A stretch of 64,000 nt of DNA from Isoptericola jiangsuensis (GTDB lineage Bacteria > Actinomycetota > Actinomycetes > Actinomycetales > Cellulomonadaceae). The stretch is taken from the NCBI RefSeq assembly GCF_002563715.1, contig NZ_PDJJ01000001.1, positions 2,666,001 to 2,730,000 on the forward strand, read 5' to 3'. The translations under genes were made by a program, and so were the position numbers. Positions 9,601 through 17,435 of this stretch are shown here, one piece after another; the stretch's first letter is position 1; each line of letters begins with the position of its first letter. The notes beneath the pieces were generated by a model. The model saw only the letters and a program-made list of their open reading frames with translations. It made no database searches and had not been told where the DNA came from.

Positions 9601-11758
9601 GCCGACCGGCGCGTCGATCCTCGCCCGCGCACTGGCCGCCGTCGGCGCCGAGCAAACCGCCCACGAACAACGCGACACCGACGTCGCCGCGCACACCAAC
9701 CTGGGACGGCTCGTCGCCGAGCACGAGACCCTCGCCTCCCACGCCGTCGCACCCCGCCTGGCCGCCCACCTCGCCTGGCTCCACCCCGAGATCGACTTCA
9801 CCGCCTCCCCCGCTTGGGACGCCCTCGTCTCCACCTTCCGGCACGCCTACGCCGTCAACCCCGACCGCGCCCTGCGCCTGCTCCGCATCTCCCCCGGCCC
9901 CTGCGCACGCACGACGTCCCGGGGAGTCCTTGACCTGCGGGACACAGACAGCGAGGACACCCCGGTCCAGACGGGCGGCGACCCCGCCAGCGAACCAGGC
10001 CGCGTCGACCCGACGGCGATCACGCAGTGGCGCCTCGCCGGAGCCCTCGTCGACCCTGCACCAGTCGCCGCCGACGACCCCGCCTACATCGCAGGGCTCG
10101 TCGTGAGAATCCAGACCGACGACGCGCCGCTCGCGGACCTCGCCCGCCAGTGCGAAGCATTGATCACAGCGCGGGTCGCCGACCTCGCCCGCCAACTCGA
10201 CGACGACCCACCGCCCTGGCTGTCCGACGCCCCGCCAGCGCCCGACCCCGACGCCGCACCCGAACTGCGTGACAAATGGCGCCAAGCGATCCTCGCCGTC
10301 ACGATTTACCGCGACACCTGGCAGGTCACCGCTCCCACACCGCTCGGCCCCGTACCCGTGGGCGACCGGCGCCGACTCCGACACTTCGAGCAGACCCACG
10401 ACCTGCTCGCCCACTGGCACGACGGCAACCCGAAGCCGGGCCCGGACCTGTCCCGACCCGTCGCGACCGACCCACACGCTGACATCGACTGGGAAGCGCT
10501 CGACCCCGGCGACCACGACCTCGACGTTCCCCCAGGAGCGCAGTTCATCGACAACGCCTGTGAACCTCTGTCGGACCCTGCGCCCTACGCGCACGACGAC
10601 TCCTCGCCGACCTCTCGGACGGAATCGTCATGGTGCGATCACACCCCCGAGCCCTACACGCCGGACCCTGGCACGCTCGACCGCATTGCCGCAGTCAACA
10701 CCGCCGCCTGGGACTACTGGCAGTCCTGCGCAGCCGCTCCGTCATCCTGGGTTCGCGCCTACCTCACCGACAGGGGCCTCCGCGACGTCGTCCCCCACGC
10801 ACACGCCCCCGCAGGATGGACCACGACGATCGAACACCTCCGTCGCAGTGGCTTCACCGACGACGAGCTCCTCGACGCCGGCCTCGCGACCCGCACACGC
10901 ACCGGCCGCCTCATCGACCGGTTCCGCGACCGCCTCCCCCTGCCCATCTACGACGACACCGGGAGCATCGCCGGATTCACCGCCCGAGCCAACCCCGCCG
11001 AGACAACCGCACGCCCGGACACCCCGAAGTACCTCAACACCCCCACCACCGCGGCCTACGACAAGAGCCGCCTGCTCTACGGGCTCACCCCCGAAGCGCG
11101 GCAGCGCCTCGCCGGCGGAGCCGCCCCCGTCCTCGTCGAAGGCCCCATGGACGCCGCGGCCATCGACACCCTCACCCGCAACGACCTCGTCCCGATCGCC
11201 GTCTGCGGCACAGCCGTCACCCCAACACACCTCTCGGCGATCGCACGCGACGCGGGGAGTCTCAATGGACTGGTTGTCGCGTTCGACGCCGACGCCGCCG
11301 GCCAAGCCGCAGCCGCTCGCCTCTGGTCACTGCTCGGCCCCGGCGATGCGGGCCCCACACGCCAAGCGACCTGGTCAGGAGCGAAGGACCCCGGCGAACT
11401 CATCCAATCGGGCAAGACCAAGAGCCTTGACCAAAGTCTTGCCCACCCACGACTCCTCGCCGTTGCCCTGGTGGAACGCCTCGCGGCGACGGCGATCGCC
11501 CCCGAGACCATCGAGGGGCAAGTGCTGCTGCTGCGTGCCGTCGCGGCCGAGGTCGCCCCCACGCGCAACACCGAGGCAATCACGGCAGCAACGAACGCCC
11601 TCGTCGACAGCTTCGGCCCGGACAGTGCCATCGACCACACGATAGTCACCGAGGAGTTCGCTGACGCGCGGCCGAAGGTCGGCCATACCGAGGAGTTCGG
11701 CGGAGGCGAACCTTATCCGGGCGAAGATCTCACGGACCAGACGGCAACGATGACATAG
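6656..11758 (+). CDS. TrwC/TraI-type relaxase-helicase with C-terminal Toprim domain
   Basis: About 1700 residues. The N-terminal MOBF relaxase domain has the metal-binding triad H187-L-H189-T-H191 within DGDPHLHTHVALAN. The RecD-like helicase part has Walker A GPAGSGKT (567-574), Walker B VVVDEAS (D679-E680), GDPAQLDAID and a LTAHRAQGITVDEAHL motif. The last 400 residues look DnaG-like: GSIAGFTARANPAE, a Toprim block with LVEGPMDAAAID (E1495) and AFDADAAGQAAA (D1544, D1546). This predicts nicking at oriT, unwinding of the transferred strand and possibly priming of replacement synthesis. The ATG at 6656 is used because it overlaps the upstream stop by one base and MTVTMNLTKITT begins the conserved domain. 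The stop is followed by unrelated minus-strand genes. Confidence 0.93.
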   Translation: MTVTMNLTKITTVAGVAYLLKSVVKGDGTGPATSGAIGYYTHPGTPAGVWVGSAVPDLGLAIGDGATREQAERQFSRFAHPVAGTPLGAPPRQLHTARAQESPDQVSGFDLTFSIPKSVSVIWGVADRDTQAAIMTAHRDAITRTLDWFETEVASTRQGRAGVASASMRGVIAIAYDHFETRDGDPHLHTHVALANRVRRTFDGKWLTLDGRTVYRSAVAMSELHQNALLDLLHERLGMVFVERSRPDARSTRSVVADVAGFPPDLVERFSTRRFALRQRRETLERQWLSDHTDLDALPPTVQAALDAQAWRETRKPKDAVAAPLSALTRRWRDQLRHLGHDARGLIARVLDHEPAPAAALQMRGDVVTQLARLAIAHHLTDGAGVDREHLASITDADVETWLDHHDDGKTRDVLARSVHDTLARRRATWSRFNARAEVERLTRLVRFRPYERQGVIDRITDAAIALCVPITPHRYELPAGAAADPRLAYGGHAVFDNPNLRLFTAQEVLDAEAFLDSLTDRDGARVAPEDVETALAAWQGQALAVDQIDAVRHLAGSPHALTALVGPAGSGKTTTMRALHDVWTTAHGPGTVLGVAPSARAANELAASVGIDAHTLAMLLARHSPDARAGRAARRRDYTAALNSTHPRRRAAAARGLAALDAEEASYTLRHGTLVVVDEASMCSTRDLAALGRLAVAAGAKIALVGDPAQLDAIDAGGILGWLDRQGKTAHLSRLFRFDAPWEAAASLRLRDGDATVLYPDDDGPPTYADAGRIHDGDSDAMLDAAYDAVRTAQRVGRTAVLVAATNDHVADLNLRTTLDRREAGEVDTTRLVTLRAGQDAGVGDLLYARLNDYRNLRDDSGVAIHNGDLLRITAIDDHGSATCRRVDTGANITLPRGYLAQHCDLGYALTAHRAQGITVDEAHLFVPYGARMTRELLYVAMTRGRINNTAWVGLPDAADLAHENRSAFETDDDGARHLAMPTGASILARALAAVGAEQTAHEQRDTDVAAHTNLGRLVAEHETLASHAVAPRLAAHLAWLHPEIDFTASPAWDALVSTFRHAYAVNPDRALRLLRISPGPCARTTSRGVLDLRDTDSEDTPVQTGGDPASEPGRVDPTAITQWRLAGALVDPAPVAADDPAYIAGLVVRIQTDDAPLADLARQCEALITARVADLARQLDDDPPPWLSDAPPAPDPDAAPELRDKWRQAILAVTIYRDTWQVTAPTPLGPVPVGDRRRLRHFEQTHDLLAHWHDGNPKPGPDLSRPVATDPHADIDWEALDPGDHDLDVPPGAQFIDNACEPLSDPAPYAHDDSSPTSRTESSWCDHTPEPYTPDPGTLDRIAAVNTAAWDYWQSCAAAPSSWVRAYLTDRGLRDVVPHAHAPAGWTTTIEHLRRSGFTDDELLDAGLATRTRTGRLIDRFRDRLPLPIYDDTGSIAGFTARANPAETTARPDTPKYLNTPTTAAYDKSRLLYGLTPEARQRLAGGAAPVLVEGPMDAAAIDTLTRNDLVPIAVCGTAVTPTHLSAIARDAGSLNGLVVAFDADAAGQAAAARLWSLLGPGDAGPTRQATWSGAKDPGELIQSGKTKSLDQSLAHPRLLAVALVERLAATAIAPETIEGQVLLLRAVAAEVAPTRNTEAITAATNALVDSFGPDSAIDHTIVTEEFADARPKVGHTEEFGGGEPYPGEDLTDQTATMT

Positions 11759-11948
11759 GTCACGGCTGAGCGGCGGCCGTCTGAGGTGAGCACGACGACG
11801 GGCTGACCTGCGGTTTGTCTTGTAGGCGGTCTGGCAGAGGCAGGAATCGACCTTCCGGCGGGTTATGTGATGGCTCAACCGCGCTGGCGGCCCACCCGGA
11901 CCTGCATAGAGTGCGAAGCCTCGCTGCCGCCATCGACCAAGACCTGCT

Positions 11949-12218
11949 CTACGTCTTTCTCGACCGCGACCGTGTACTCGTGGCCGCAGGCCTCGCACCT
12001 CGGCCTCGCCGAGGTGTTCCAGTTCGATCGAGGCTCCTGCGGACGGCAGTCTGGGTCCGTCCCGTCAGTTCGCCGATCTCTCGCAACGACAGGCCTTGCT
12101 CGTACTGCGCTGCAACGAACTGGTCCAGCCGCCGGAGTTCTTCGCTCGCGTACCGCGTCTTCTCGTCGTGACGGAACTGAGGCAGCACTGTAAGTACCGG
12201 GCGCCCAGGGTAGGGCAT
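11949..12218 (-). CDS. Small helix-turn-helix protein
   Basis: 89 residues. The central part (ELRRLDQFVAAQYEQGLSLR, then EIGELTGRTQTAVRRSLDR) is a helix-turn-helix of the type often found on actinobacterial plasmids and ICEs, ending in TPRRGRG. The ATG at 12218 shares one base with the stop of the excisionase-like gene (TGATG), so the two form a coupled pair. A Lsr2-like RGRG tail could contact the DNA minor groove. A regulatory or recombination accessory role is inferred. The segment from its stop to the relaxase stop (11759-11948) contains no further gene that I can support. Confidence 0.65.
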   Translation of the reverse strand: MPYPGRPVLTVLPQFRHDEKTRYASEELRRLDQFVAAQYEQGLSLREIGELTGRTQTAVRRSLDRTGTPRRGRGARPAATSTRSRSRKT

Positions 12219-12454
12219 CAGGCCTCAGGGTCCTCAGTGCCGACATCGCCGGCCTCGACGGCAGCGCGCGTCGCCCCGTACTGACGCTCGATGTACTCCT
12301 CCAACTTGCTTCGCTCGATCCTCCAGACCTTCTTCGGACCGATCTGGATACCGGGCAGCTCTCCAGTCCGCAGGATGGTGTACACCTGAGCGCTCGTCAC
12401 GGCGAGTTCGTCAGCGACGGCCTTGACGGCCAGGAAGCGGGGTGAAGTGTTCAC
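12218..12454 (-). CDS. Excisionase-like (AlpA/MerR-type) HTH protein
   Basis: 78 residues. FLAVKAVADELAVTSAQVYT, then ILRTGELPGIQIGPKKVWRI, then ERSKLEEYIERQYG is a classic HTH_17/excisionase fold: a MerR-type helix-turn-helix followed by a strand wing. Such proteins act as recombination directionality factors or as small transcription activators of integrated elements. The ATG at 12454 begins the conserved part. It is followed by the small HTH gene with a TGATG overlap. No integrase gene lies beside it in this window, which is unusual for a true Xis, so a transcriptional role is equally possible. Confidence 0.8.
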   Translation of the reverse strand: MNTSPRFLAVKAVADELAVTSAQVYTILRTGELPGIQIGPKKVWRIERSKLEEYIERQYGATRAAVEAGDVGTEDPEA

Positions 12455-12508
12455 GGCCCGATCCTGACACGGAGCAGCCGCCGTATGCGCGGACCGCTCG
12501 TCCGATGA

Positions 12509-12799
12509 TCAGAGGGAACCGGCTGGCGGGTAGTCCTCCTTAAGGATTCGCTCCATGGCCTCCGCCGTGCGCTGACCGTTGACTACGTGCTGCTCGAACA
12601 AGTCGACAATCCGTAACACCGCGAGGACGTTGAAGACACCGCCGGCGACAAGAAGCAGAATTCCGACGACACCAGCGCCCCCGCCTCCACTGCCACCTGC
12701 TAGACCGATTGCAAGGCAGATACCGCCGACGAGCCACAGCGCCAATCCGACAGTCAGGTAGATGGAAGTTCGCGACTCCGTTGGTCGAGGTGATCGCAC
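12509..12799 (-). CDS. Small two-helix membrane protein
   Basis: 96 residues with two hydrophobic helices (about residues 13-33 and 42-62) separated by a glycine-rich turn, followed by a soluble tail (LFEQHVVNGQRTAEAMERIL). Composition is less GC-rich than its neighbours. I recognise no family. It lies between the excisionase-like gene and a Zn-finger gene on the same strand, with 54 and 117 base gaps, so it may have its own promoter. A surface exclusion or immunity role would be guesswork. Confidence 0.5.
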   Translation of the reverse strand: MRSPRPTESRTSIYLTVGLALWLVGGICLAIGLAGGSGGGGAGVVGILLLVAGGVFNVLAVLRIVDLFEQHVVNGQRTAEAMERILKEDYPPAGSL

Positions 12800-12916
12800 C
12801 GTGGCTCCTAACGCAGATGATCAGGCTGCGCGCCAGGCTATGAGGGAGTTCGGGGTAGCGCGCGACCAGCCGAGTTCCGAAGCCGAGCTTCACCCGCTGC
12901 ATAGCTGGACCCGCGC

Positions 12917-13345
12917 TCAACCCTTTCCTGGACCCGCGACCACGCGTGCCGCCGCCAGTCGGCAAGTGCGACACCGGCGCCGCCCGTCGGAGAACATGTA
13001 GGTATTCGCCTCGGTGTACTCGTGCCCGTGCGGGCAATGTGTCTTGGCGCGCTGGTGCTCGGCTCCGTCACGAGCATCGAGGCTGCCGTGCCGCTGCTGC
13101 CGCTTGAAGTGCATCCGGCAATATCCATGGCTCCCGCCGCCGGAGCGGGTGCACCCTGGGGCCCTGCAATCCACGGCAGGCCGCAGGGTGTAGTACTCCA
13201 CTATCTGGGTCGCGACGTCAGGATCGATGACCCATCGACCACCTTCCGTCTGATGACCCGAACGTCGTAGCCATCCTCGGATCGCAGCAGCGCTCACCGA
13301 GAGATGCCGCGCAAGTAAGCTCGGCGATGTTGGTAATCGGTCCAT
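12917..13345 (-). CDS. HTH plus HNH-like zinc-finger protein
   Basis: 142 residues. The N-terminus (LLARHLSVSAAAIRGWLRRS) is a helix-turn-helix. The middle has CRAPGCTRSGG...GYCRMH, and the C-terminus has CPHGHEYTEANTYMF then SDGRRRCRTC, a C-x2-GH...C-x2-C arrangement as in small phage and element proteins related to HNH/homing endonucleases and their DNA-binding repeats. It probably binds DNA; nuclease activity is uncertain because a clear catalytic His-Asn-His set is not visible. The ATG at 13345 begins MDRLPTSPS. Its function in the element is unknown. Confidence 0.6.
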   Translation of the reverse strand: MDRLPTSPSLLARHLSVSAAAIRGWLRRSGHQTEGGRWVIDPDVATQIVEYYTLRPAVDCRAPGCTRSGGGSHGYCRMHFKRQQRHGSLDARDGAEHQRAKTHCPHGHEYTEANTYMFSDGRRRCRTCRLAAARVVAGPGKG

Positions 13346-13415
13346 GTGCGGACGCTATCCCGCGACCTCTCCCGCCAACACACCGTCTCGCGTCGTTAGA
13401 ACCTGTTCCGTCGGG

Positions 13416-13838
13416 CTATCGCTCTATTGCGCGGCGACGCGCCCGAGCGGCCATCACGCTACCCAGCGGCGTGAACGCCGCCAGGAACGCACCGACGCCA
13501 AGAGCCAGGAGCGCGAGTCCCGCGAGGTTGACGACCGTGCCACCGATGGAGCCGCCGATCGTCATGCCAGCCAGGAGGAGCACGCCAGCCAGGCCCGCGG
13601 CCAGCACGAGAGTGCGTGGTGCTTGCGCGAAAGGTCGGCCGTCGTCGCGCCACCGCCAGTGCAGGTGAACGGCCCGCGCGACGGCCCAGGGCGCCCCGAC
13701 GACGAGGAACACCCACGCAGCACCGACGGCCACGATGTCGCCTGACGCCTCGTCCGCACCCATGCCGAGCAGCCAGGCCACTCCGCAAGCCGCGAGCGCG
13801 AGGTCGGCGGCTGTGGTCCAGTGTCGTCTCTCGCTCAT
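13416..13838 (-). CDS. Membrane protein at the end of the multi-HTH operon
   Basis: 140 residues with about four hydrophobic helices (AADLALAACGVAWLLGMG; IVAVGAAWVFLVVGAPWAVA; LVLAAGLAGVLLLAGMTIGG; LAGLALLALGVGAFLAAF). The ATG at 13838 overlaps the stop of the 866-residue HTH protein as ATGA, which fixes the start and shows that it is the last gene of a tightly coupled four-gene operon driven from the divergent promoter at 17.4-17.5 kb. I recognise no family. Confidence 0.65.
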   Translation of the reverse strand: MSERRHWTTAADLALAACGVAWLLGMGADEASGDIVAVGAAWVFLVVGAPWAVARAVHLHWRWRDDGRPFAQAPRTLVLAAGLAGVLLLAGMTIGGSIGGTVVNLAGLALLALGVGAFLAAFTPLGSVMAARARRRAIER

Positions 13839-16435
13839 AGTCCTGGTCCTTCCGTGTTGGCAGGGCCGCCACCCACGGAGGCGGGCACACCTGGCTGGTC
13901 GTCCCATCCGGTCCCGATGTCGAACTCAAGGTCCATCGCCGTTCCTTCAAGGTCACGGACCCGGTCACCACCAGTTTGCTCCGCGCCAGCGACGCTGCCG
14001 TCGAACGCGAGTTCGCCGTCATCGCGCTCGGGAGTCGCAGCGGCGAGCTTTTCGGCCGAGACCGCGCGGGCGGGTTCGATGAGCCAGGCGACCTCCGCGG
14101 GGTCCAGTCCGCACCGGTGGCCGAGTTCGGCGAGGGTGCCGTTCGTCGCGGTGAGGACTCCTGTGAGGCGTGCTCGGGCGTCGTTGAACGCGGTCCCGGC
14201 CGCGTCGAGCGTGTCGATGCCCGCGATCATCTCGGCCGAGGCGTGATCGGCGAGCGCGCGGTGGCCGTCGTCAGCCGCATAGAGGACGCGGTTGCGTGCT
14301 TGAGCGGTGGCCAGGGAGTCCGTCGCAAGGGCCTGCACGCGGGTGGAGAAAGACTCTCGCTCGGGTGAGCTGGCGATCACGCGTGGAGCCGTCAGCCGTT
14401 CGAGCTCGAGCCAGGCGGGACCGTACCGGGGGTTGTTCTCGGGGGTAATGGGCTCGTAGACGGTGACGGCACGCCGCACCATCGAGCCGGCGGGGCGTTC
14501 GAGGGACAGGTGTTCGGCGCGCTGGAAGTAGTAGCCGGCCGTCCCGGCTCGGAGCATGCGAGAGATCGTGGCGTCAAGGGCTTGGCTCGCGAGGGTCAGA
14601 TCACTTAGGTCGGGTTCGGTTGGGCGGCGTGCGTGCTTGAGGATGCGGACGGCGTCGGCGATCTCGACGACGGCGATGGACTCGGTCCCTGCAGTGCCGG
14701 CGACTTCGGTCAGGGCGGCGTCGATGTCGACGTAGCGTCGGTATCGCTCGGCGTGGATCTCGGCGACCTCATTCAGACCGAGAGTGAGCGCGTGGTGGCG
14801 GGCGAAGCCGGCGATGCGACGTTGAGCGTCGACGAGCCAGCGCATCACCCTGGCCTTGACCGGTTCGGGCTCGCCTGCGAGATGGTCGGCGGCCTGGCTG
14901 AGCGCGCCTGCGACGGCCCCCAGGGTTGCCGGATGCGGACCCGGCTGCAGCTCGGGCGTCTGGGATCCCCCGAGTCGATCGATGGAGAAATCCGCCGCAG
15001 GATTGCCCTTCGCCCACGTGGTTGCGTCGAGCACCACGGCGTGAAGTGCCCACTTGTCGCCCTTCGGGCCGACGGCCGTGGGGAGGCGGTGCCAGCCGCG
15101 AGCAGCGGCGTACCTCTCGTCGAGGGCGACCAGGGCGCGCAGCGCCGCGACGGTGTCCGTCAGTGCCGCGACGCGCTGATCGCGGGTCAGGTGCGTCGGC
15201 AGGTCACGTTCGCTGCCCGCCATCGCGGCTGTGGCTGCCTGCCGCCACAGTTCGACGGCGCGGATCGGCTGCGGGGTACCGAGGTCCGCGGCCGTGGCGC
15301 GGGCGCCGTCGGAGTCGCGCAACTCCAGGAGTGCAACTCGCAGCCGGTAGGTGGGATCGGCCGCCGCGATCGCGGCGCTCGCGTAGCGGACTTCCACGGC
15401 CTGCTCGACGACGTCGGCGAGGTAGGCGATCACCTCGGTGCGGTATCGCATGACCAGTTCGGCGGTGGCGATGCGCTGCTCGGGAGTCGCCCGGTCAGGG
15501 ATCTCGATGGCCAGGTCGGCGATGGCTTGCTCGATCGGCACATCGGGTCCGCTGTCGCGGGGCGAGAGATGCCGGCCGTCACTCAGCACAGACTGGTGAT
15601 AGGCAACCGATGAGCGGTCCAGCCCGAGCGCTGCGGCCATCTCCTCCTGGGTGTAGCCGCGCTCAGTGAGAAAGGTGACCATCTCGCGTGTCTCGTCCGC
15701 GAGACCGGTCGCGTCGACGTCGAGACCGTGGGAAGCCAGCACCGCGGCCGGGTCGGGCCGCGGGTCGGGCGTCCACCCGGAAGCCTCGAGCCGTCGCTGA
15801 TAGGTCCGCACCGTGCCGACGTTCAGACCGAGAGTGTCGGCGATCTCCTGCTGCTCGTGGCCCCGTCCCCTCAGGAACCCGATCAGACGTCTGTACGCGG
15901 CTGATCGATCCGGCCCGCGGGGAGTCGTTGCCCGGTCGGGCACCTCGAGCTCTGCCTCCGCCAGTGCGCTGGCCGCGGTGACGACGGCCGGTGTCCAGCC
16001 GTCGGCTTCCAGCAGTCGGCGGTAGCGAAGCACCGTGTGGACGGTGGTGGCGACCGCGGATGCGATCTGTTGGTGGTCGTAGCCGCGTTCCAGGAGGAGC
16101 GCGATGGCGCCGCGCATGGTGCGTTGCCTCTCCTGCTCGCGGCTGGCGAAGGGACGAATGTCGAACCCGCCGTCGAGGAGCGCGTCGGACGCCGTACGCC
16201 GAGGGCCTGTTCCCAGCCGTCCGTCGTCGCGGAAGGCCGCGTGGTACTCGCGCAACAGCTCGCGGCCGATCCCGAGGGCCTGCTGGATCTCGTTCCAGGA
16301 GTAGCCGTCCGTGAACAACCTGCCGGCCAGCTCGCGGCGTGGATCGCGCCCGTCGAGCGCTGCCCGTACCCGCTGTGTCGCGAGCAGCCTGCCCAGTGCG
16401 TCGCGCAATGCTGCGGCGCTCTGCCCGTAGGTCAC
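13835..16435 (-). CDS. Large protein with four tandem helix-turn-helix units
   Basis: 866 residues. Four helix-turn-helix units recur at about residues 44-66 (GYSWNEIQQALGIGRELLRE), 118-142 (GYDHQQIASAVATTVHTVLR), 192-217 (GHEQQEIADTLGLNVGTVRT) and 259-283 (GYTQEEMAAALGLDRSSVAY), a period near 70-75 residues. The long helical middle has no recognised domain. A C-terminal segment near 800-850 (ARLTGVLTATNGTLAELGHR) resembles part of the redoxin protein two genes upstream. The GTG start overlaps the previous stop (GTGA) and its own stop overlaps the next ATG. It may bind long repeated DNA such as an origin or oriT, or serve as a regulator. I do not know a named family. Confidence 0.75.
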   Translation of the reverse strand: MTYGQSAAALRDALGRLLATQRVRAALDGRDPRRELAGRLFTDGYSWNEIQQALGIGRELLREYHAAFRDDGRLGTGPRRTASDALLDGGFDIRPFASREQERQRTMRGAIALLLERGYDHQQIASAVATTVHTVLRYRRLLEADGWTPAVVTAASALAEAELEVPDRATTPRGPDRSAAYRRLIGFLRGRGHEQQEIADTLGLNVGTVRTYQRRLEASGWTPDPRPDPAAVLASHGLDVDATGLADETREMVTFLTERGYTQEEMAAALGLDRSSVAYHQSVLSDGRHLSPRDSGPDVPIEQAIADLAIEIPDRATPEQRIATAELVMRYRTEVIAYLADVVEQAVEVRYASAAIAAADPTYRLRVALLELRDSDGARATAADLGTPQPIRAVELWRQAATAAMAGSERDLPTHLTRDQRVAALTDTVAALRALVALDERYAAARGWHRLPTAVGPKGDKWALHAVVLDATTWAKGNPAADFSIDRLGGSQTPELQPGPHPATLGAVAGALSQAADHLAGEPEPVKARVMRWLVDAQRRIAGFARHHALTLGLNEVAEIHAERYRRYVDIDAALTEVAGTAGTESIAVVEIADAVRILKHARRPTEPDLSDLTLASQALDATISRMLRAGTAGYYFQRAEHLSLERPAGSMVRRAVTVYEPITPENNPRYGPAWLELERLTAPRVIASSPERESFSTRVQALATDSLATAQARNRVLYAADDGHRALADHASAEMIAGIDTLDAAGTAFNDARARLTGVLTATNGTLAELGHRCGLDPAEVAWLIEPARAVSAEKLAAATPERDDGELAFDGSVAGAEQTGGDRVRDLEGTAMDLEFDIGTGWDDQPGVPASVGGGPANTEGPGL

Positions 16436-16773
16436 GGCAGGTCCCCGGCCCCGCCGGTGCGCACGTCGTCGGACCAGACCGCGTCGAGATCGGCGATCAC
16501 GAGCTCAAGCCCCAGACGATCGCCGTGCTCGGCAAGGCGTTCGACGGCGGAGCGGGCGTGCACATACAGCCTGTCGCGATCGCCGGTCGCGACAGGCTCT
16601 GCTGCCGGAATCGGGAGGTCGGTTGCCGCTTCGAGGGTCAGGAGTACCTCGGTGTACGACAGCGTCGAGAAGGCCGGCAGGGAGGCCTGCAGGGCGGTGA
16701 GGTTTGAGCGTGCTGCCCGGTACGCCTCCCCCCTTGCCTCCTGGCGCGTGCTGGCGCCGCGGACGGGCCTCAC
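16432..16773 (-). CDS. Small helical hypothetical protein
   Basis: 113 residues, soluble, mostly helical and acidic towards the C-terminus, with no signal peptide or recognised motif. The GTG start at 16773 overlaps the stop of the redoxin-fusion gene (GTGA) and its own stop overlaps the start of the four-HTH gene (GTGA). This double coupling is the main evidence that it is real. It may be a small partner of its operon neighbours. Confidence 0.55.
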   Translation of the reverse strand: MRPVRGASTRQEARGEAYRAARSNLTALQASLPAFSTLSYTEVLLTLEAATDLPIPAAEPVATGDRDRLYVHARSAVERLAEHGDRLGLELVIADLDAVWSDDVRTGGAGDLP

Positions 16774-17414
16774 CGTCCTGGCCCAACGACGGCGGGCGCG
16801 GCGGGCGGTTCTCCGCCGGGACTGGCGTCGAGGTCGGCGATCCGGTCGGGCCGGAACCCTGCCCAGTGCTCACCGCCGGGAGTCACGACGACCGGCGCGG
16901 ACATGTAGCCGAGGCCGCGAGCAAGGTCCAGCGCCTCCGCGTCGTCGGCGAGATCGACTTGGACGAAGTCGACGCCCTTCTTCGTCAGAGCCCGCACGGT
17001 GGCGTCGCACTGGACGCATCCGGGCTTGGACAACACGGTGACCTTGTCACGCCCCAGCACGCGAGCGATGTCGTCGACGTCCACGCCCGTGGCGTCGGCC
17101 AGCTCGCGCAGTGTGCCTTCGGTCGCCGCCAGAGCCCCGACCAGGCGTGCTGCCGCATGACTCAACTTCTCGCCGGCCTCGTCCGCTTCCCTGGTGGCTC
17201 CTCGGTAGCCCGCGCCAGTGCCTGCCAGGGAGTCACGGCCGACGATCACGCTGGCCGACGAGTCGTCAGCCAGTGCTCGAAGGTGGCTCTGCTCGACGTG
17301 GGGGTAGACGGCAGCGTTCCGTTCGCGCGCGGCGGCGAGTCGCCCTTCGAACGGCGGCGCCTTGCTCGGCGCGGCTGTGGGCACAGCGTCTGCGCCACGT
17401 TCGGTGTCGGTCAT
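16770..17414 (-). CDS. NrdH-type redoxin fused to an N-terminal HTH-like module
   Basis: 214 residues. The C-terminal 75 residues are a NrdH/glutaredoxin-like domain: VTVLSKPGCVQCDATVRALT with the CxxC pair C133/C136, then GYMSAPVVV and WAGFRPDRI, all typical of NrdH-redoxin. The N-terminal 120 residues are helical. Residues 88-121 (AARLVGALAATEGTLRELAD and following) resemble the C-terminal module of the four-HTH protein two genes downstream. The start ATG 17414 has an excellent AAGGGAGG site. It is the first gene of the operon reading left from the shared promoter at 17.44-17.50 kb. A redox-controlled role in transfer, rather than nucleotide reduction, is inferred from context. Confidence 0.8.
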   Translation of the reverse strand: MTDTERGADAVPTAAPSKAPPFEGRLAAARERNAAVYPHVEQSHLRALADDSSASVIVGRDSLAGTGAGYRGATREADEAGEKLSHAAARLVGALAATEGTLRELADATGVDVDDIARVLGRDKVTVLSKPGCVQCDATVRALTKKGVDFVQVDLADDAEALDLARGLGYMSAPVVVTPGGEHWAGFRPDRIADLDASPGGEPPAAPAVVGPGR

Positions 17415-17435
17415 CGGGGCCTCCCTTCGCCCGGT

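Noticed and set aside
7406-10594. Long minus-strand frames of 450-560 residues inside the relaxase gene
   Set aside because: They are Gly/Val/Arg-rich shadows of a confidently recognised relaxase and show no domain.
11875-12246. Minus-strand frame with CEACGHEY
   Set aside because: The short Cys motif looks suggestive, but the frame overlaps the better supported HTH gene that is coupled to the excisionase-like gene.
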